Notes under the pieces: model-generated
What the model was told of the DNA's origin: nothing
Seen by the model: the letters and a program-made list of their open reading frames with translations, nothing else
Database searches by the model: none
Position numbers and translations under genes: made by a program
Shown: positions 36,031 through 46,402 of the stretch, piece after piece
Position numbering within the stretch: the first letter of the stretch is position 1
How the letters are laid out: every line of letters begins with the position of its first letter
Origin: Streptomyces sp. CB02366
Lineage (GTDB): Bacteria; Actinomycetota; Actinomycetes; Streptomycetales; Streptomycetaceae
Direction: 5' to 3'
DNA: 64,000 bases
Assembly (NCBI RefSeq): GCF_001905905.1
Contig: NZ_LIVT01000001.1
Location: forward strand, 789,952-853,951

Positions 36031-37026
36031 GTGATCACATCGCCCGCATGGAGCCCCCACCGTCGCACCGAGCACGCGCCGACCCCGTACGTCGACCTGT
36101 CGCGCGACGAGTGGAGCGCGCTGCGGGACAAGACGCCGCTGCCGCTGACCGCCGAGGAGGTGGAGCGGCTGCGGGGGCTCGGGGACGTCATCGACCTGGA
36201 CGAGGTGCGGGACGTCTATCTGCCGCTCTCCCGGCTGCTCAACCTCTACGTCCAGGCCACCTCCGAGCTGCGCGGCGCGCTGAACACCTTCCTCGGGGAC
36301 GCGGGGAACGGGCACGGGGCGCAGCGCGGCACCCCGTTCGTCATAGGGGTCGCGGGCAGCGTCGCCGTGGGCAAGTCCACCAGCGCCCGCATCCTCCAGG
36401 CGCTGCTGGCCCGCTGGCCGGAGCACCCGCGCGTGGAGCTGGTGACCACGGACGGGTTCCTGCTGCCGATGAAGGAGCTCCAGGCGCGCGGGCTGACCTC
36501 GCGCAAAGGGTTCCCGGAGTCCTACGACCGGCGCGCCCTGACCCGTTTCGTCGCGGACATCAAGGCGGGCAAGGACGAGGTGACCGCGCCCGTCTACTCG
36601 CACCTGATCTACGACATCGTCCCCGGGGAACGGCTCTCCGTGCGCCGCCCCGACATCCTCATCGTCGAGGGCCTCAACGTCCTGCAGCCCGCCCTCCCCG
36701 GCAGCGACGGCCGCACCCGGGTCGGACTCGCCGACTACTTCGACTTCAGCGTGTACGTGGACGCGCGCGCCGAGGACATCGAGTCCTGGTACCTGAACCG
36801 CTTCCGCAAGCTGCGCGCCACGGCGTTCCAGGACCCGTCCTCGTACTTCCGCAAGTACACCCAGGTCTCCGAGGAGGAGGCGCTGGACTACGCGCGCACC
36901 ATGTGGCGGACCATCAACAAGCCGAATCTGCTGGAGAACGTGGCGCCGACGCGCGGGCGTGCCACTCTGGTGCTCCGCAAGGGGGCGGACCACAAGGTCC
37001 AGAAGCTGTCCCTGCGCAAGCTCTGA
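36031..37026 (+). CDS. coaA: Type I pantothenate kinase
   Basis: A 331-residue CoaA that phosphorylates pantothenate, the first step to coenzyme A. The P-loop [12 protein letters not shown] is near residue 105, followed by [20 protein letters not shown] and [10 protein letters not shown], and the C-terminal [20 protein letters not shown]. The start is taken as GTG 36031, although GGAGG is immediately adjacent to it, which is too close; the first 18 residues are poorly conserved and a start slightly further in is possible. DUF389 follows 28 nt downstream. Confidence 0.94.
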   Translation: MITSPAWSPHRRTEHAPTPYVDLSRDEWSALRDKTPLPLTAEEVERLRGLGDVIDLDEVRDVYLPLSRLLNLYVQATSELRGALNTFLGDAGNGHGAQRGTPFVIGVAGSVAVGKSTSARILQALLARWPEHPRVELVTTDGFLLPMKELQARGLTSRKGFPESYDRRALTRFVADIKAGKDEVTAPVYSHLIYDIVPGERLSVRRPDILIVEGLNVLQPALPGSDGRTRVGLADYFDFSVYVDARAEDIESWYLNRFRKLRATAFQDPSSYFRKYTQVSEEEALDYARTMWRTINKPNLLENVAPTRGRATLVLRKGADHKVQKLSLRKL

Positions 37027-37054
37027 CCGAGCCGACCCCGGGAGGGCCGACCGC

Positions 37055-38020
37055 GTGCTGCATCTGCGTCTGATCGTGCCGGCCGACACCACCGACGAGG
37101 TCGTCGCCCTGCTGTCCTCCACCGTCGGCACCGCCCATCTCGTGGTCCTGCCCGGCGCCGCCCGCTCCCCCGCCGGAGACGTGGTGATGTGCGACGTGGC
37201 GCGCGAGGCGGGCGACGAGCTGATCGGTGCGCTGCGGCGGCTCGGCATCGACCGGTCCGGGTCGATCACCATGGAGAACATGGAGCTGACGCTCTCCGAC
37301 CACGCCGACAGGGCCGAGCACGAGGCCCCCGGCGACGGCGCCGACGCGGTGCTGTGGGAGGAGCTGACGGAGGCGACGCACGAGGAGTCGACGTTCTCCA
37401 TCACCTACGTCTCCTTCCTCGCCCTCGCCACCATGCTCGCCGCCTGCGGGGTGATGCTCGACAACGCGGTCCTGATCGTGGGCGCGATGGCGGTGGGCCC
37501 CGAGTTCGGCCCGCTGGCCGGGATCTCCACCGCTGTGGTGCAGCGCGCCCCCCGGCTGGTGGCGCGCTCGCTGTGGGCGCTGGTCGGCGGGTTCGCCTTG
37601 GCCATGCTCGTGACGGCCGGTTTCGCCTGGCTGATGGACGCCTTCGGCCTGTTCGACCGTTCGATGATCGGCAAGGACCGGCCGAACACCGGGTTCATCT
37701 GGCACCCGGACTGGATGTCGTTCGTGGTGGCGTTCCTGGCGGGCATCGCCGGGACGCTCTCGCTCACCTCGGCCAAGTCCGGGGCGCTGATCGGGGTGGC
37801 GATCTCGGTGACGACGGTCCCGGCCGCCGCCAACGCGTCCGTCGCGTTCAGCTACGCGGACTACCAGCAGACCGTCGGCTCCGGCCAGCAGCTCCTCGCC
37901 AACCTCGGCGGCATCATCCTGGCGGGCACGTTGACCCTGCTGCTCCAGAAGGCCCTGTGGAGGGTCCGGCGCACACGGAAGCCCCCGGCGAGCACGCCGG
38001 GGGCTTCGGTGGGCGGCTGA
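37055..38020 (+). CDS. DUF389 family membrane protein
   Basis: A 321-residue DUF389 protein. A cytoplasmic N-terminal domain (about 1-115; LHLRLIVPADTTDEVVALLSS) precedes about six transmembrane helices (120-310), including the conserved SITYVSFLALATMLAACGVMLDN and LIVGAMAVGPEFGPLAGI. A transport role has been suggested for such proteins, but the substrate is unknown. GGGAGGG lies 8 nt before the GTG start. The last eight codons coincide with a 10-bp hairpin. Confidence 0.85.
   Translation: MLHLRLIVPADTTDEVVALLSSTVGTAHLVVLPGAARSPAGDVVMCDVAREAGDELIGALRRLGIDRSGSITMENMELTLSDHADRAEHEAPGDGADAVLWEELTEATHEESTFSITYVSFLALATMLAACGVMLDNAVLIVGAMAVGPEFGPLAGISTAVVQRAPRLVARSLWALVGGFALAMLVTAGFAWLMDAFGLFDRSMIGKDRPNTGFIWHPDWMSFVVAFLAGIAGTLSLTSAKSGALIGVAISVTTVPAAANASVAFSYADYQQTVGSGQQLLANLGGIILAGTLTLLLQKALWRVRRTRKPPASTPGASVGG
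37981..38004 (+). terminator. Hairpin inside the end of the DUF389 gene
   Basis: GCCCCCGGCG (37981-37990), loop AGCA and CGCCGGGGGC (37995-38004) form a perfect 10-bp stem followed by TTCGG, ending 16 nt before the stop codon. It looks like the terminator of the coaA-DUF389 transcript placed within the last codons. Confidence 0.55.
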
Positions 38021-38182
38021 GGCGCGGACGGGTCGCCACGACCCGGCAGGCCCGCACGGCCCGGAGCGGGCCCGCACACGACGCGAGCGGCCCGCACACG
38101 GCGCGAGCGGGACGCGACCGGCGCACGGCCCGGAGCGGGCCGGGCGGGCCCGGAGCGGGCCCGCCCGTGCGTCCGGAGGGGC

Positions 38183-39541
38183 TCAGCCCAGGGCGGACTT
38201 CACGACGTCGGCCAGCCGGCCCGCGACGGCCCGCGCCTGCTCGATGTCGGCGGCCTCCACCATGACCCGCACCAGCGGCTCCGTACCCGACTGGCGCAGC
38301 AGGACGCGCCCGGTCTCGCCCAGCTCCCGCTCCGCCTCCGTGACGGCCGCGGCCAGCTCGGCGGAGGTGTTCACCCGGGTCTTGTCGACGTCGGGCACGT
38401 TGATGAGGACCTGCGGCAGGCGCTGCATGACCCCGGCCAGCTCGGAGAGGCTGCGGCCGGTGGCGGCGACACGGGCCGCCAGCATCAGGCCGGTCAGCGT
38501 GCCGTCGCCGGTCGTGGCGTGGTCCAGGACGATGACGTGCCCGGACTGCTCGCCGCCGAGCGCGTAGCCCTCGGCCTTCATCGACTCCAGGACGTACCGG
38601 TCGCCGACCGCCGTCTGGACCAGCTGGATGCCCTCGCGCTCCATGGCCAGCTTGAAGCCGAGGTTCGACATCACCGTGCCGACGACGGTCTGCTTGCGCA
38701 GCCGGCCGGCGTCCCGCATCGCGAGGGCCAGGACGGCGAGGATCTGGTCGCCGTCGACCTCCTCGCCCGCCGCGTCCACCGCGAGGCAGCGGTCGGCGTC
38801 CCCGTCGTGGGCGATGCCGAGGTCGGCCCCGTGCTCGACGACGGCGGCGCGGAGCAGGTCCAGGTGGGTGGAGCCGCAGCCGTCGTTGATGTTCAGGCCG
38901 TCCGGGTCCGCCCCGATGGTGACGACCTCGGCCCCGGCCCGCGTGAACGCCTCGGGCGAGACCCGGGCGGCGGCGCCGTGCGCCTCGTCCAGGACGACCT
39001 TGAGGCCGTCGAGCCGGTTGGGCAGGACGCCGATGAGGTGGGCGACGTACCGGTCGAAGCCTTCCGTGTAGTCGGTGACCCGGCCGACGCCCGCGCCGGT
39101 CGGGCGGTCCCACGGCTCGCCGGTGCGGTGCTGCTCGTAGACCGTCTCGATGCGGTCCTCCAGCTCGTCGGCGAGCTTGTGGCCGCCGCGCGCGAAGAAC
39201 TTGACGCCGTTGTCGGGCATCGCGTTGTGGCTGGCGGAGAGCATCACGCCGATGTCCGCGCCGAGCGCTCCGGTGAGGTACGCGACGGCGGGCGTCGGCA
39301 GCACGCCCACGCGCAGCACGTCCACGCCGGCGCTGGCCAGACCCGCCACGACGGCGGCCTCCAGGAACTCTCCGGATGCGCGCGGATCACGTCCGACCAC
39401 GGCCGTCGGGCGATGGCCCGCGAAGGTGCCCGCCTCGGCGAGTACGTGCGCCGCCGCGACCGAGAGGCCGAGCGCGAGCTCGGCCGTCAGATCGGCGTTG
39501 GCGACACCGCGTACCCCGTCCGTACCGAAGAGTCGTCCCAC
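38183..39541 (-). CDS. glmM: Phosphoglucosamine mutase
   Basis: A 452-residue GlmM converting glucosamine-6-phosphate to glucosamine-1-phosphate. The phosphoserine loop is [19 protein letters not shown] near residue 101, the metal loop [14 protein letters not shown] near 243, the sugar loop [11 protein letters not shown] near 330 and the phosphate loop [14 protein letters not shown] near 415. The GTG start follows GGAGG by 6 nt. With glmS in the same window it forms two steps of UDP-GlcNAc synthesis. Confidence 0.96.
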   Translation of the reverse strand: MGRLFGTDGVRGVANADLTAELALGLSVAAAHVLAEAGTFAGHRPTAVVGRDPRASGEFLEAAVVAGLASAGVDVLRVGVLPTPAVAYLTGALGADIGVMLSASHNAMPDNGVKFFARGGHKLADELEDRIETVYEQHRTGEPWDRPTGAGVGRVTDYTEGFDRYVAHLIGVLPNRLDGLKVVLDEAHGAAARVSPEAFTRAGAEVVTIGADPDGLNINDGCGSTHLDLLRAAVVEHGADLGIAHDGDADRCLAVDAAGEEVDGDQILAVLALAMRDAGRLRKQTVVGTVMSNLGFKLAMEREGIQLVQTAVGDRYVLESMKAEGYALGGEQSGHVIVLDHATTGDGTLTGLMLAARVAATGRSLSELAGVMQRLPQVLINVPDVDKTRVNTSAELAAAVTEAERELGETGRVLLRQSGTEPLVRVMVEAADIEQARAVAGRLADVVKSALG

Positions 39542-39573
39542 TGGTGTCCTCCGAAGTGCTCCGAAACCACAAA

Positions 39574-39603
39574 CCACTACTGCACAGCACGCGCGCTGAG
39601 CAA
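39574..39603 (-). promoter_or_regulatory. Candidate glmM promoter
   Basis: On the minus strand TTGCTC (39598-39603) and TAGTGG (39574-39579) are 18 nt apart, in an AT-rich stretch rare in this genome. Transcription would start about 25 nt before the GTG. The rest of the 309-nt gap between rpsI and glmM holds the rpsI terminator (39793-39825) and no gene. Confidence 0.55.
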
Positions 39604-39792
39604 CCAAACAACGAAATCCGATGAAAACCTGCAAAAAGCCACATCGGGCGGCAGGGCAGGGTCGTCCCCGAGATGCACGACGGCGGCGCCCGCCGGGCCG
39701 CGGCCCGTCCGACCCTGCCGGGGTCCGCACGAACCCGTCCGGTCCGATGAACGCCTTATGCCGTTATACGCCCGCGAGCCTCGATAAACGAA

Positions 39793-39825
39793 CGCCCCGG
39801 CAGCACGGTGTGTGCCGCCGGGGCG
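39793..39825 (-). terminator. rpsI terminator
   Basis: CGCCCCGGC (39793-39801) pairs with GCCGGGGCG (39817-39825); an inner GCAC/GTGC extends the stem. On the minus strand it is followed by TTCGTTT, 26 nt past the rpsI stop, so it ends the rplM-rpsI transcript. Confidence 0.8.
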
Positions 39826-39850
39826 AACGTGACAGTCGAGCAGGCGATAT

Positions 39851-40387
39851 TTAGCGCTTGCTGTACTGCGGGGCCTTACGGGCCTTCTTGAGACCGGCCT
39901 TCTTGCGCTCGACCGCACGGTCGTCGCGGGAGAGGAAGCCGGCCTTCTTCAGCGTGGCGCGGTTGTTGTCCACGTCCGCCTCGTTCAGCGCGCGGGCCAC
40001 GCCGAGGCGCAGGGCGCCGGCCTGACCGGAGACGCCGCCACCCGAGATGCGGGCGATGACGTCGTAGCGGCCGTCGAGCTCGAGCACCTTGAAGGGCTCG
40101 TTGACTTCCTGCTGGTGCACCTTGTTGGGGAAGTAGTCCTCAAGGGTGCGACCGTTGATCTTCCACTTGCCGGTGCCCGGGACGATCCGGACGCGGGCGA
40201 TGGCGTTCTTGCGGCGGCCCAGGCCGGCGGCGGGCTGCGGGTCGCCGAAGCGGCCGGCGAGCGACTCGGAGGTGTACTCACCCTCGACGGGGACCTCCGA
40301 CTCGAAGGTGGTCACCTCGGCGAAGGTCTCCTCGCCATCGGTGCCGACCGTGTCGTCGGCGGTCGTCTCAACAGTGGTCTCGGCCAC
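39851..40387 (-). CDS. rpsI: 30S ribosomal protein S9
   Basis: A 178-residue S9. The conserved protein begins at about residue 55 ([26 protein letters not shown]) and ends in the basic tail RKAPQYSKR that reaches the P-site tRNA. The first 50 residues are an acidic Glu/Thr/Asp-rich extension ([20 protein letters not shown]) that is common in actinobacteria and of unknown role. It follows rplM at 44 nt, the conserved rplM-rpsI operon. Confidence 0.97.
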   Translation of the reverse strand: MAETTVETTADDTVGTDGEETFAEVTTFESEVPVEGEYTSESLAGRFGDPQPAAGLGRRKNAIARVRIVPGTGKWKINGRTLEDYFPNKVHQQEVNEPFKVLELDGRYDVIARISGGGVSGQAGALRLGVARALNEADVDNNRATLKKAGFLSRDDRAVERKKAGLKKARKAPQYSKR

Positions 40388-40431
40388 GATTCTCCTCAGA
40401 TCTTTCTGTATGTCTTAGGGGGTGGCCGGAA

Positions 40432-40875
40432 CTACTGCGCGACCTGGGTGATCTCGAACGGCACCGGCTGCTGAGCAGCGTGCGGGTGCTGGTCGCCCGC
40501 GTAGACCTTGAGCTTCGAGAGCATCTGACGGCCCAGGGTGTTCTTGGGGATCATGCCCTTGATGGCCTTCTCGACGGCCTTCTCGGGGTTCTTCGCGAGC
40601 AGCTCGTCGTAGCGCACCGAACGGAGACCGCCCGGGAAGCCCGAGTGGCGGTACGCCATCTTCTGGGTCTTCTTGTTGCCGGACAGGTGAACCTTGTCGG
40701 CGTTGATGATGATGACGAAGTCGCCCATGTCCATGTGGGGGGCGTAGATCGCCTTGTGCTTGCCGCGGAGGAGGTTCGCCGCCGTGGTGGCCAGACGGCC
40801 CAGGACGATGTCCTGCGCGTCGATGATGTGCCACTGGCGAGTGACATCGCCGGGCTTGGGGCTGTACGTACGCAC
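40432..40875 (-). CDS. rplM: 50S ribosomal protein L13
   Basis: A 147-residue L13, an early 50S assembly protein. The sequence [40 protein letters not shown] and [18 protein letters not shown] are family-typical, as is the C-terminal [19 protein letters not shown]. It heads the rplM-rpsI operon. The ATG is preceded by GAAGCGAAGG. Its promoter lies about 190 nt upstream (41062-41091), leaving a long leader that could host autoregulation. Confidence 0.97.
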   Translation of the reverse strand: MRTYSPKPGDVTRQWHIIDAQDIVLGRLATTAANLLRGKHKAIYAPHMDMGDFVIIINADKVHLSGNKKTQKMAYRHSGFPGGLRSVRYDELLAKNPEKAVEKAIKGMIPKNTLGRQMLSKLKVYAGDQHPHAAQQPVPFEITQVAQ

Positions 40876-41061
40876 TTCGTAGCCTTCGCTTCTTCAGTGG
40901 ATGAGGTCCAGACACATGGCACCCCTGAAGCGATCATGCAGCTGGGGCTCACAATGCCGGGACACGACGCCCGTATGCGAGCCACTGGTAACTGCTCCAG
41001 AGAACCTACGTATGGGCCCTTCGCGCCATGACAGCGCAGCCGATACGCATAACAAACCAGA

Positions 41062-41091
41062 AGACTACCGGTCGGCCCCCACGGCGGTCAA
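41062..41091 (-). promoter_or_regulatory. rplM promoter
   Basis: On the minus strand TTGACC (41086-41091) and TAGTCT (41062-41067) are 18 nt apart, the same hexamers and spacing as the groES promoter. Start would be near 41055, giving a leader of about 180 nt to rplM. Confidence 0.75.
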
Positions 41092-41133
41092 AACGCCCCC
41101 GAGCGCACCGTCGGCCGCCGGCGCCCGCCGAGG

Positions 41134-42768
41134 TCACCGCGCCCGGTCCACCCGCCGCTCGTCCCACACCGGCTCCGCCGTCTCCCGGACCACCCCGTCC
41201 GAGCCGAAGACCAGGTACCGGTCGAAAGACTTCGCGAACCACCGGTCGTGCGTGACCGCCATCACCGTGCCGTCGTACACCTCCAGACCGTCCTGCAGCG
41301 CCTCCGCCGACTCCAGGTCCAGGTTGTCCGTCGGCTCGTCCAGCAGCAGCGCCGTCGTACCGGCCAGCTCCAGCAGCAGGATCTGGAACCGGGCCTGCTG
41401 CCCGCCGGACAGCTTCTCGAACGGCTGGTCGCCCTGCCGCTCCAGCTCGTACCGGCGCAGCACCGACATCGCCCCGCCCCGGTCCTTGGCGTGCTCGGTC
41501 CAGAGGATGTCCACCAGCGTCCTGCCCAGCAGCTCCGGGTGGGCGTGGGTCTGCGCGAAGTGCCCCGGCACGACCCGCGCACCGAGCTTCCACTCCCCCG
41601 TGTGCGCCACCGGCTCCCCCGCCAGCAGCCGCAGGAAGTGCGACTTGCCCGACCCGTTGGAGCCGAGGACCGCGACCCGCTCCCCGTAGTAGATCTCCAG
41701 GTCGAACGGCTTCATCAGCCCGGTCAGCTCCAGGCCCTCGCAGGTCACCGCCCGCACCCCGGTCCGCCCGCCGCGCAGCCGCATCCTGATGTCCTGCTCG
41801 CGCGGCGGCTCCGGCGGCGGGCCCGCCTCCTCGAACTTCTTGAAGCGGGTCTGCATCGCGTGGTAGCGGTTGGCCATGTCGGGGCTGTTCGCCGCCTGCT
41901 GCCGCATCCGCAGGACGAGCGCCTTCAGCCGGGCGTGCTCCTCCTGCCAGCGCCGCAGCAGCTCCTCGAACCGCGCGAACCGCTCCTTGCGCGCCTCGTG
42001 GTACGTGGCGAAGCCGCCGCCGTGCACCCAGACGTCGCTGCCCGCCGGGCTCGGCTCGACGCTGACGATCTTCTCGGCGGCCCGGGACAGCAGCTCCCGG
42101 TCGTGGGAGACGAAGAGGACCGTCTTACGGGTCTCCTTCAGCTTCTCCTCCAGCCACCGCTTGCCCGGCACGTCCAGATAGTTGTCCGGCTCGTCCAGCA
42201 GCAGGACCTCGTCGGGCCCGCGCAGCAGCGCCTCCAGCACCAGCCGCTTCTGCTCGCCGCCGCTGAGGGTGCGCACCTCGCGCCACTGCGCCTTCTCGTA
42301 CGGGACGCCCAGCGCGGCCGTGGTGCACATGTCCCACACGGTCTCGGCCTCGTACCCGCGCGCCTCCGCCCAGTCGCTCAGCGCCTGCGCGTACGCCATC
42401 TGCGCGGCCTCGTCGTCGACGGTGAGGATCCTCTCCTCCGCCGCGTCGACCGCCTTCGCCGCCTCCCGGATGCGCGGCTGCGCCACCGACACCAGCAGGT
42501 CCCGAACGGTCCGCTCGTCGCGCACCGAGCCCACGAACTGCGGCATCACCCCGAGGCCGCCGCTCACCGACACCGTGCCGCCGTGCGGCTGGAGCTCACC
42601 GGCGAGCAGCCGGAGCAGGGTCGTCTTGCCCGCCCCGTTCGCCCCGACGAGCGCGACGACGGCGCCGTCGGCCACCCGGAAGGAGGCGTCGCCGAGCAGC
42701 ACCCGCCCGTCCGGAAGGTAGTACTCCAGATGGCCTGCTTCAAGATGTCCCATACCGAGCATTGTCAC
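41134..42768 (-). CDS. ABC-F family ATP-binding protein
   Basis: A 544-residue soluble ABC-F protein with two nucleotide-binding domains: Walker A GANGAGKTT (near 44) and GSNGSGKS (near 370), signatures TLSGGEQKR and KLSGGQQAR, and Walker B LLLDEPDNYLD and LLLDEPTDNLD. A charged inter-domain linker (about 265-330) is present and there are no membrane segments. ABC-F proteins act on the ribosome, as translation factors or antibiotic-protection proteins. Which type this is cannot be told here. Start could be GTG 42768, ATG 42762 or ATG 42753. Confidence 0.9.
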   Translation of the reverse strand: MTMLGMGHLEAGHLEYYLPDGRVLLGDASFRVADGAVVALVGANGAGKTTLLRLLAGELQPHGGTVSVSGGLGVMPQFVGSVRDERTVRDLLVSVAQPRIREAAKAVDAAEERILTVDDEAAQMAYAQALSDWAEARGYEAETVWDMCTTAALGVPYEKAQWREVRTLSGGEQKRLVLEALLRGPDEVLLLDEPDNYLDVPGKRWLEEKLKETRKTVLFVSHDRELLSRAAEKIVSVEPSPAGSDVWVHGGGFATYHEARKERFARFEELLRRWQEEHARLKALVLRMRQQAANSPDMANRYHAMQTRFKKFEEAGPPPEPPREQDIRMRLRGGRTGVRAVTCEGLELTGLMKPFDLEIYYGERVAVLGSNGSGKSHFLRLLAGEPVAHTGEWKLGARVVPGHFAQTHAHPELLGRTLVDILWTEHAKDRGGAMSVLRRYELERQGDQPFEKLSGGQQARFQILLLELAGTTALLLDEPTDNLDLESAEALQDGLEVYDGTVMAVTHDRWFAKSFDRYLVFGSDGVVRETAEPVWDERRVDRAR

Positions 42769-42820
42769 GGTCCGCGAACGCTTGGCCCAACCGGTTTACG
42801 CGCCCCTCTAAACTGCGCGC

Positions 42821-43669
42821 ATGAGCTTTGGGCATGGGGGGGCCTCCTGGGGGCCCGGGGGCGGCGGGACTCCGGACTGGGCGGCGCTGGCGGAGCAGTC
42901 CGCGGCGCGGGCCCGGCGGAGGAAACTCCTGATGATCGGCGGCGGCGCGCTGGCCACGGTGGCGGTCGGCGCGATCGTGACCGCCGCCGTGGTCACGTCG
43001 AACGGCGGCGGCGCGGGCAAGGCCGACAGCGGCGCGAGCCGGCTGCCCTCACCGGCCGAACTCCCGGCGGAGTCCGCCGTGCCCGCGCCGTCCTTCTCCT
43101 CGGTCGCCCCGCCGCCCCCGCCGGACCCCAAGGAGTACATATCCAGCGCCGAGAAGGACAAGGCGCCGGTCACCGTCGAGGGGTTCTTCCCCGGCAAGAG
43201 GCTCACCATGGGCGACCGCGTCCACCTCAAGGGCGCGACGAGCAGTTCCGCGACGTGCTCGACCGGCACCCAGGGCGCCCTCGGCGCCGTCCTCACGGAC
43301 AACGGCTGCACCCGGCTCCTCCGCGCCACCTACCGCAAGGACGGGGTGGCCATGACGGTCGGCGTCGCCGTCTTCGCCACGGAGGCCCGCGCCAAGAAGG
43401 CCGTCGAGCAGGCTTCGGGCGGACTGGCCTCCCTCAGCGGCGGCGGTATCGGCACCTTCTGCCGCGGCGGTACGGTCTGCCTGCGCACGTCCAACTCCTA
43501 CGGCCGCTACGCCTACTTCACCATCGGCGGCTTCACCAGCGGCAAACGGGTCACCACCGCCGACAAGGACGTCTACGCCGTCAACAAGGACCTGACGAAC
43601 TTCACGTTCCGTCAGATCCACCAGCGGGGCCGGCTCCAGGCGTCCCAGGCCGCGGCCGACCCCGGCTGA
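42821..43669 (+). CDS. Hypothetical single-pass membrane protein
   Basis: A 282-residue protein. The Gly/Trp-rich cytoplasmic N-terminus (1-35) precedes one transmembrane helix (about 38-58, MIGGGALATVAVGAIVTAAVV), a Ser/Pro-rich linker to about 105 and an extracytoplasmic domain (110-265). That domain has four cysteines (ATCSTG, DNGCTRLL, TFCRGGTVCL) that probably form disulfides. I do not recognise the fold. It is divergent from the ABC-F gene and located between truA and rplM, as in related Streptomyces to the best of my memory. Confidence 0.72.
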   Translation: MSFGHGGASWGPGGGGTPDWAALAEQSAARARRRKLLMIGGGALATVAVGAIVTAAVVTSNGGGAGKADSGASRLPSPAELPAESAVPAPSFSSVAPPPPPDPKEYISSAEKDKAPVTVEGFFPGKRLTMGDRVHLKGATSSSATCSTGTQGALGAVLTDNGCTRLLRATYRKDGVAMTVGVAVFATEARAKKAVEQASGGLASLSGGGIGTFCRGGTVCLRTSNSYGRYAYFTIGGFTSGKRVTTADKDVYAVNKDLTNFTFRQIHQRGRLQASQAAADPG

Positions 43670-43751
43670 CGGCCCCGGCGGCTCCACGCCCCCGCCGGAC
43701 TCCCGAGCGGGCACCCGGGAGTCCGGGACCGCCGGTGAGCGGGCGGCCCGC

Positions 43752-44606
43752 TCAGCAGCAGCCGGCCCCCGGCAGCGTCCGTACGTTCCGGGCCTCTTCG
43801 GCCCGCGCCGCCAGCAAGTCGTCCGCCGGGTACGCCACTTCCTCCAGCGTCAGCCCGTGCGGGCGCACCACGTGCACCCCGGGGTCGCGCACCTTCGCCG
43901 CCAGCACCTCGGCGGGCCAGGAGGCCGGCCGCCGCCCGTCGCCGACGAACAGCGCCGCCCCGATCAACGCCCGCACCATGTTGTGGCAGAACGCGTCCGC
44001 CTGCACGGTCGCGGTGAGCACCCCGGAATCCGGGTCCCGCGCCCAGCTCAGCTTCTGGAGCGTCCGGATGGTCGTCGCGCCCTCACGCTTCTTGCAGTAC
44101 GCGGCGAAGTCGTGCTCCCCCGCCATCGGCGCCGCCGCCTCGTTCATCGCGTCCACGTCCAACGGCCGGTCGTGCCACAGGACATGGCCGCGCGTCAGCG
44201 GATCGACCCCGCCCGGCCGGTCGCCCACCCGGTAGGCGTAGCGCCGCCACAGCGCGGAGAAGCGGGCGTTGAACCCCGCCGGGGCGGGGGCCGCCCGCCA
44301 GATCCGTACGTCCTGCGGCAGCCGGCCCGCCAGCCGCCGCAGCAGCTTCTCCTCGTGCTCCGCCCAGAGCGCTTCGGGCAGGTCCACATGGGCGACCTGG
44401 CCGCGCGCGTGCACCCCGGCGTCCGTGCGGCCCGCCACCGTCAGGCCGTACGTCACCGCCGAGCGGGTCACGGTCCGCAGCGCGTCCTCGATCTCCCCCT
44501 GCACCGTGCGCCGGCCGGTCTGCTTCGCCCAGCCGGAGAAGTCCTTGCCGTCGTACGACAGGTCCAGCCGCACCCGTACGAAACCGGGCTCCGCCTCGTC
44601 ACTCAC
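43752..44606 (-). CDS. truA: tRNA pseudouridine(38-40) synthase
   Basis: A 284-residue TruA that isomerises uridines 38-40 in the anticodon stem. [30 protein letters not shown] opens the protein, and the catalytic aspartate is in [19 protein letters not shown] near residue 60. [25 protein letters not shown] and the [12 protein letters not shown] end are typical. The final residues carry an unusual CC. It follows rplQ in the ribosomal cluster but lies beyond the 44640-44677 terminator. Confidence 0.95.
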   Translation of the reverse strand: MSDEAEPGFVRVRLDLSYDGKDFSGWAKQTGRRTVQGEIEDALRTVTRSAVTYGLTVAGRTDAGVHARGQVAHVDLPEALWAEHEEKLLRRLAGRLPQDVRIWRAAPAPAGFNARFSALWRRYAYRVGDRPGGVDPLTRGHVLWHDRPLDVDAMNEAAAPMAGEHDFAAYCKKREGATTIRTLQKLSWARDPDSGVLTATVQADAFCHNMVRALIGAALFVGDGRRPASWPAEVLAAKVRDPGVHVVRPHGLTLEEVAYPADDLLAARAEEARNVRTLPGAGCC

Positions 44607-44639
44607 CGCGTCTCCCTCTCCTCACCCTGATCAAGCGAA

Positions 44640-44677
44640 ACGGGCCCGCACCGCCCCGAAGGGTGATGCGGGCCCGT
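44640..44677 (-). terminator. rplQ terminator
   Basis: ACGGGCCCGCA (44640-44650) and TGCGGGCCCGT (44667-44677) form an 11-bp stem, extended by an inner CCC/GGG with a TTCG loop on the minus strand. It lies 22 nt past the rplQ stop and ends the alpha operon. Confidence 0.85.
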
Positions 44678-44699
44678 CCCGTGGTCCGGCTCAGAACGC

Positions 44700-45227
44700 T
44701 CAGGCGTCCTTGCCCTTTTCGTCAGCCGCTTCCGCGGCGGGCGCGTCGTCGGCCGGCTTGGCGTCCTCGGCGGACTCGGCCGCGGGGGCCTCGTCCTTCT
44801 TGAGGGCGTCTTCCTTGACCGCGCGCTTCGTGGCGGCCTCGGCCTCACCGGTGGCCTGCTGGGCCACGGTCAGCGCCTCGACCAGCTCGATCACGGCCAT
44901 CGGGGCGTTGTCGCCACGACGGTTGCCGATCTTGGTGATACGGGTGTAACCACCGGGGCGGTTCTCGTACCGGGGAGCGATCTCGGTGAAGAGCGTGTGG
45001 ACGACGCTCTTGTCCGTGATCGTCTGGAGCACCAGGCGACGGTTGTGGATGTCGCCCTTCTTCGCCTTGGTGACGAGGCGCTCGGCGACGGGGCGCAGGC
45101 GGCGGGCCTTGGCCTCGGTCGTCGTGATGCGGCCGTGCTCGAACAGCGACTTCGCCAGGTTGGCGAGGAGCAGCTTCTCGTGCGCGGCGCTGCCGCCCAG
45201 ACGGGCACCCTTGGCGGGACGCGGCAT
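44700..45227 (-). CDS. rplQ: 50S ribosomal protein L17
   Basis: A 175-residue L17. The conserved body (1-118; [65 protein letters not shown]) is followed by a low-complexity acidic tail of about 55 residues rich in Ala, Asp, Glu and Lys ([24 protein letters not shown]). Such tails are seen in several actinobacterial L17 proteins. The ATG 45227 follows AAGGAG. It is the last gene of the rpoA operon. Confidence 0.97.
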   Translation of the reverse strand: MPRPAKGARLGGSAAHEKLLLANLAKSLFEHGRITTTEAKARRLRPVAERLVTKAKKGDIHNRRLVLQTITDKSVVHTLFTEIAPRYENRPGGYTRITKIGNRRGDNAPMAVIELVEALTVAQQATGEAEAATKRAVKEDALKKDEAPAAESAEDAKPADDAPAAEAADEKGKDA

Positions 45228-45319
45228 GGTGATTCTCCTTGTGTGCTGCACCGGCCGTATCAGGTACCGGTGTCAGTTCCCGTGCGGCGGACGCCTCACG
45301 GAAGTCGTGCGGGTGGTGC

Positions 45320-46342
45320 TCAGTACTGCTCGGTCTCCACGAAACCGGCGTCCGCGTCGTCGTCCGCGCCGAAGGCGTCGGCGGCGGCGGTCGGGTCGAA
45401 GCCGGGAGGCGAGTCCTTGAGCGCGAGGCCCATACCGGCCAGCTTCGCCTTGACCTCGTCGATCGACTTGGCGCCGAAGTTGCGGATGTCGAGCAGGTCC
45501 GCCTCGGAGCGGGCCACGAGCTCACCCACGGAGTGGATGCCCTCGCGCTTGAGGCAGTTGTACGAACGGACCGTGAGCTCCAGCTCCTCGATCGGCAGCG
45601 CCAGATCGGCGGCGAGCGCGGCGTCCGTCGGGGACGGGCCCATGTCGATGCCCTCGGCGTCGATGTTGAGCTCGCGCGCCAGACCGAACAGCTCGACCAG
45701 GGTCTTGCCGGCCGACGCCATGGCGTCACGGGGGCGCATGGCCTGCTTGGTCTCGACGTCGACGATCAGCTTGTCGAAGTCGGTGCGCTGCTCGACACGG
45801 GTCGCCTCGACCTTGTACGTGACCTTGAGCACCGGCGAGTAGATGGAGTCGACCGGGATGCGGCCGATCTCCTGGCCGACCTGCTTGTTCTGGACGGCGG
45901 AGACGTAGCCGCGACCGCGCTCGACGGTCAGCTCCATCTCCAGCTTGCCCTTGCCGTTGAGCGTGGCGAGAACGAGGTCGGGGTTGTGCACCTCGACACC
46001 GGCCGGGGGCGCGATGTCGGCGGCGGTGACCAGACCCGGGCCCTGCTTGCGCAGGTACATCACGACCGGCTCGTCGTGCTCCGAGGAGACGACCAGCTGC
46101 TTGATGTTGAGGATGAGGTCGGTGACGTCCTCCTTGACGCCCGGCACGGTGGTGAACTCGTGCAGAACGCCGTCGATCCGGATGCTGGTGACAGCGGCGC
46201 CCGGGATCGAGGAGAGGAGGGTGCGGCGGAGGGAGTTGCCGAGGGTGTAGCCGAAGCCCGGCTCCAGCGGCTCGATCACGAACCGGGAGCGGAACTCGTC
46301 GACGACCTCTTCGGTCAGCGACGGACGCTGAGCGATAAGCAT
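45320..46342 (-). CDS. rpoA: RNA polymerase alpha subunit
   Basis: A 340-residue alpha subunit. The N-terminal assembly domain (about 1-230) contains [24 protein letters not shown]. The C-terminal DNA/activator-binding domain (about 250-315) contains [40 protein letters not shown] 25-residue acidic tail follows ([19 protein letters not shown]). It is preceded by rpsK, 137 nt away, with a hairpin at 46403-46436; rpsD, which often sits here, is absent. Confidence 0.98.
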   Translation of the reverse strand: MLIAQRPSLTEEVVDEFRSRFVIEPLEPGFGYTLGNSLRRTLLSSIPGAAVTSIRIDGVLHEFTTVPGVKEDVTDLILNIKQLVVSSEHDEPVVMYLRKQGPGLVTAADIAPPAGVEVHNPDLVLATLNGKGKLEMELTVERGRGYVSAVQNKQVGQEIGRIPVDSIYSPVLKVTYKVEATRVEQRTDFDKLIVDVETKQAMRPRDAMASAGKTLVELFGLARELNIDAEGIDMGPSPTDAALAADLALPIEELELTVRSYNCLKREGIHSVGELVARSEADLLDIRNFGAKSIDEVKAKLAGMGLALKDSPPGFDPTAAADAFGADDDADAGFVETEQY

Positions 46343-46402
46343 GCGGTGATCCTTCGATCGTGGGCACCCACTATTTGATGCCCGACAGAGGTAACAAGGG
46401 TA

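Noticed and set aside
41248..44235. A 995-codon plus-strand frame.
   Set aside because: It runs antisense to the ABC-F gene and on through the 42.8-kb gene in the wrong frame. The translation is low complexity, as expected of a shadow.
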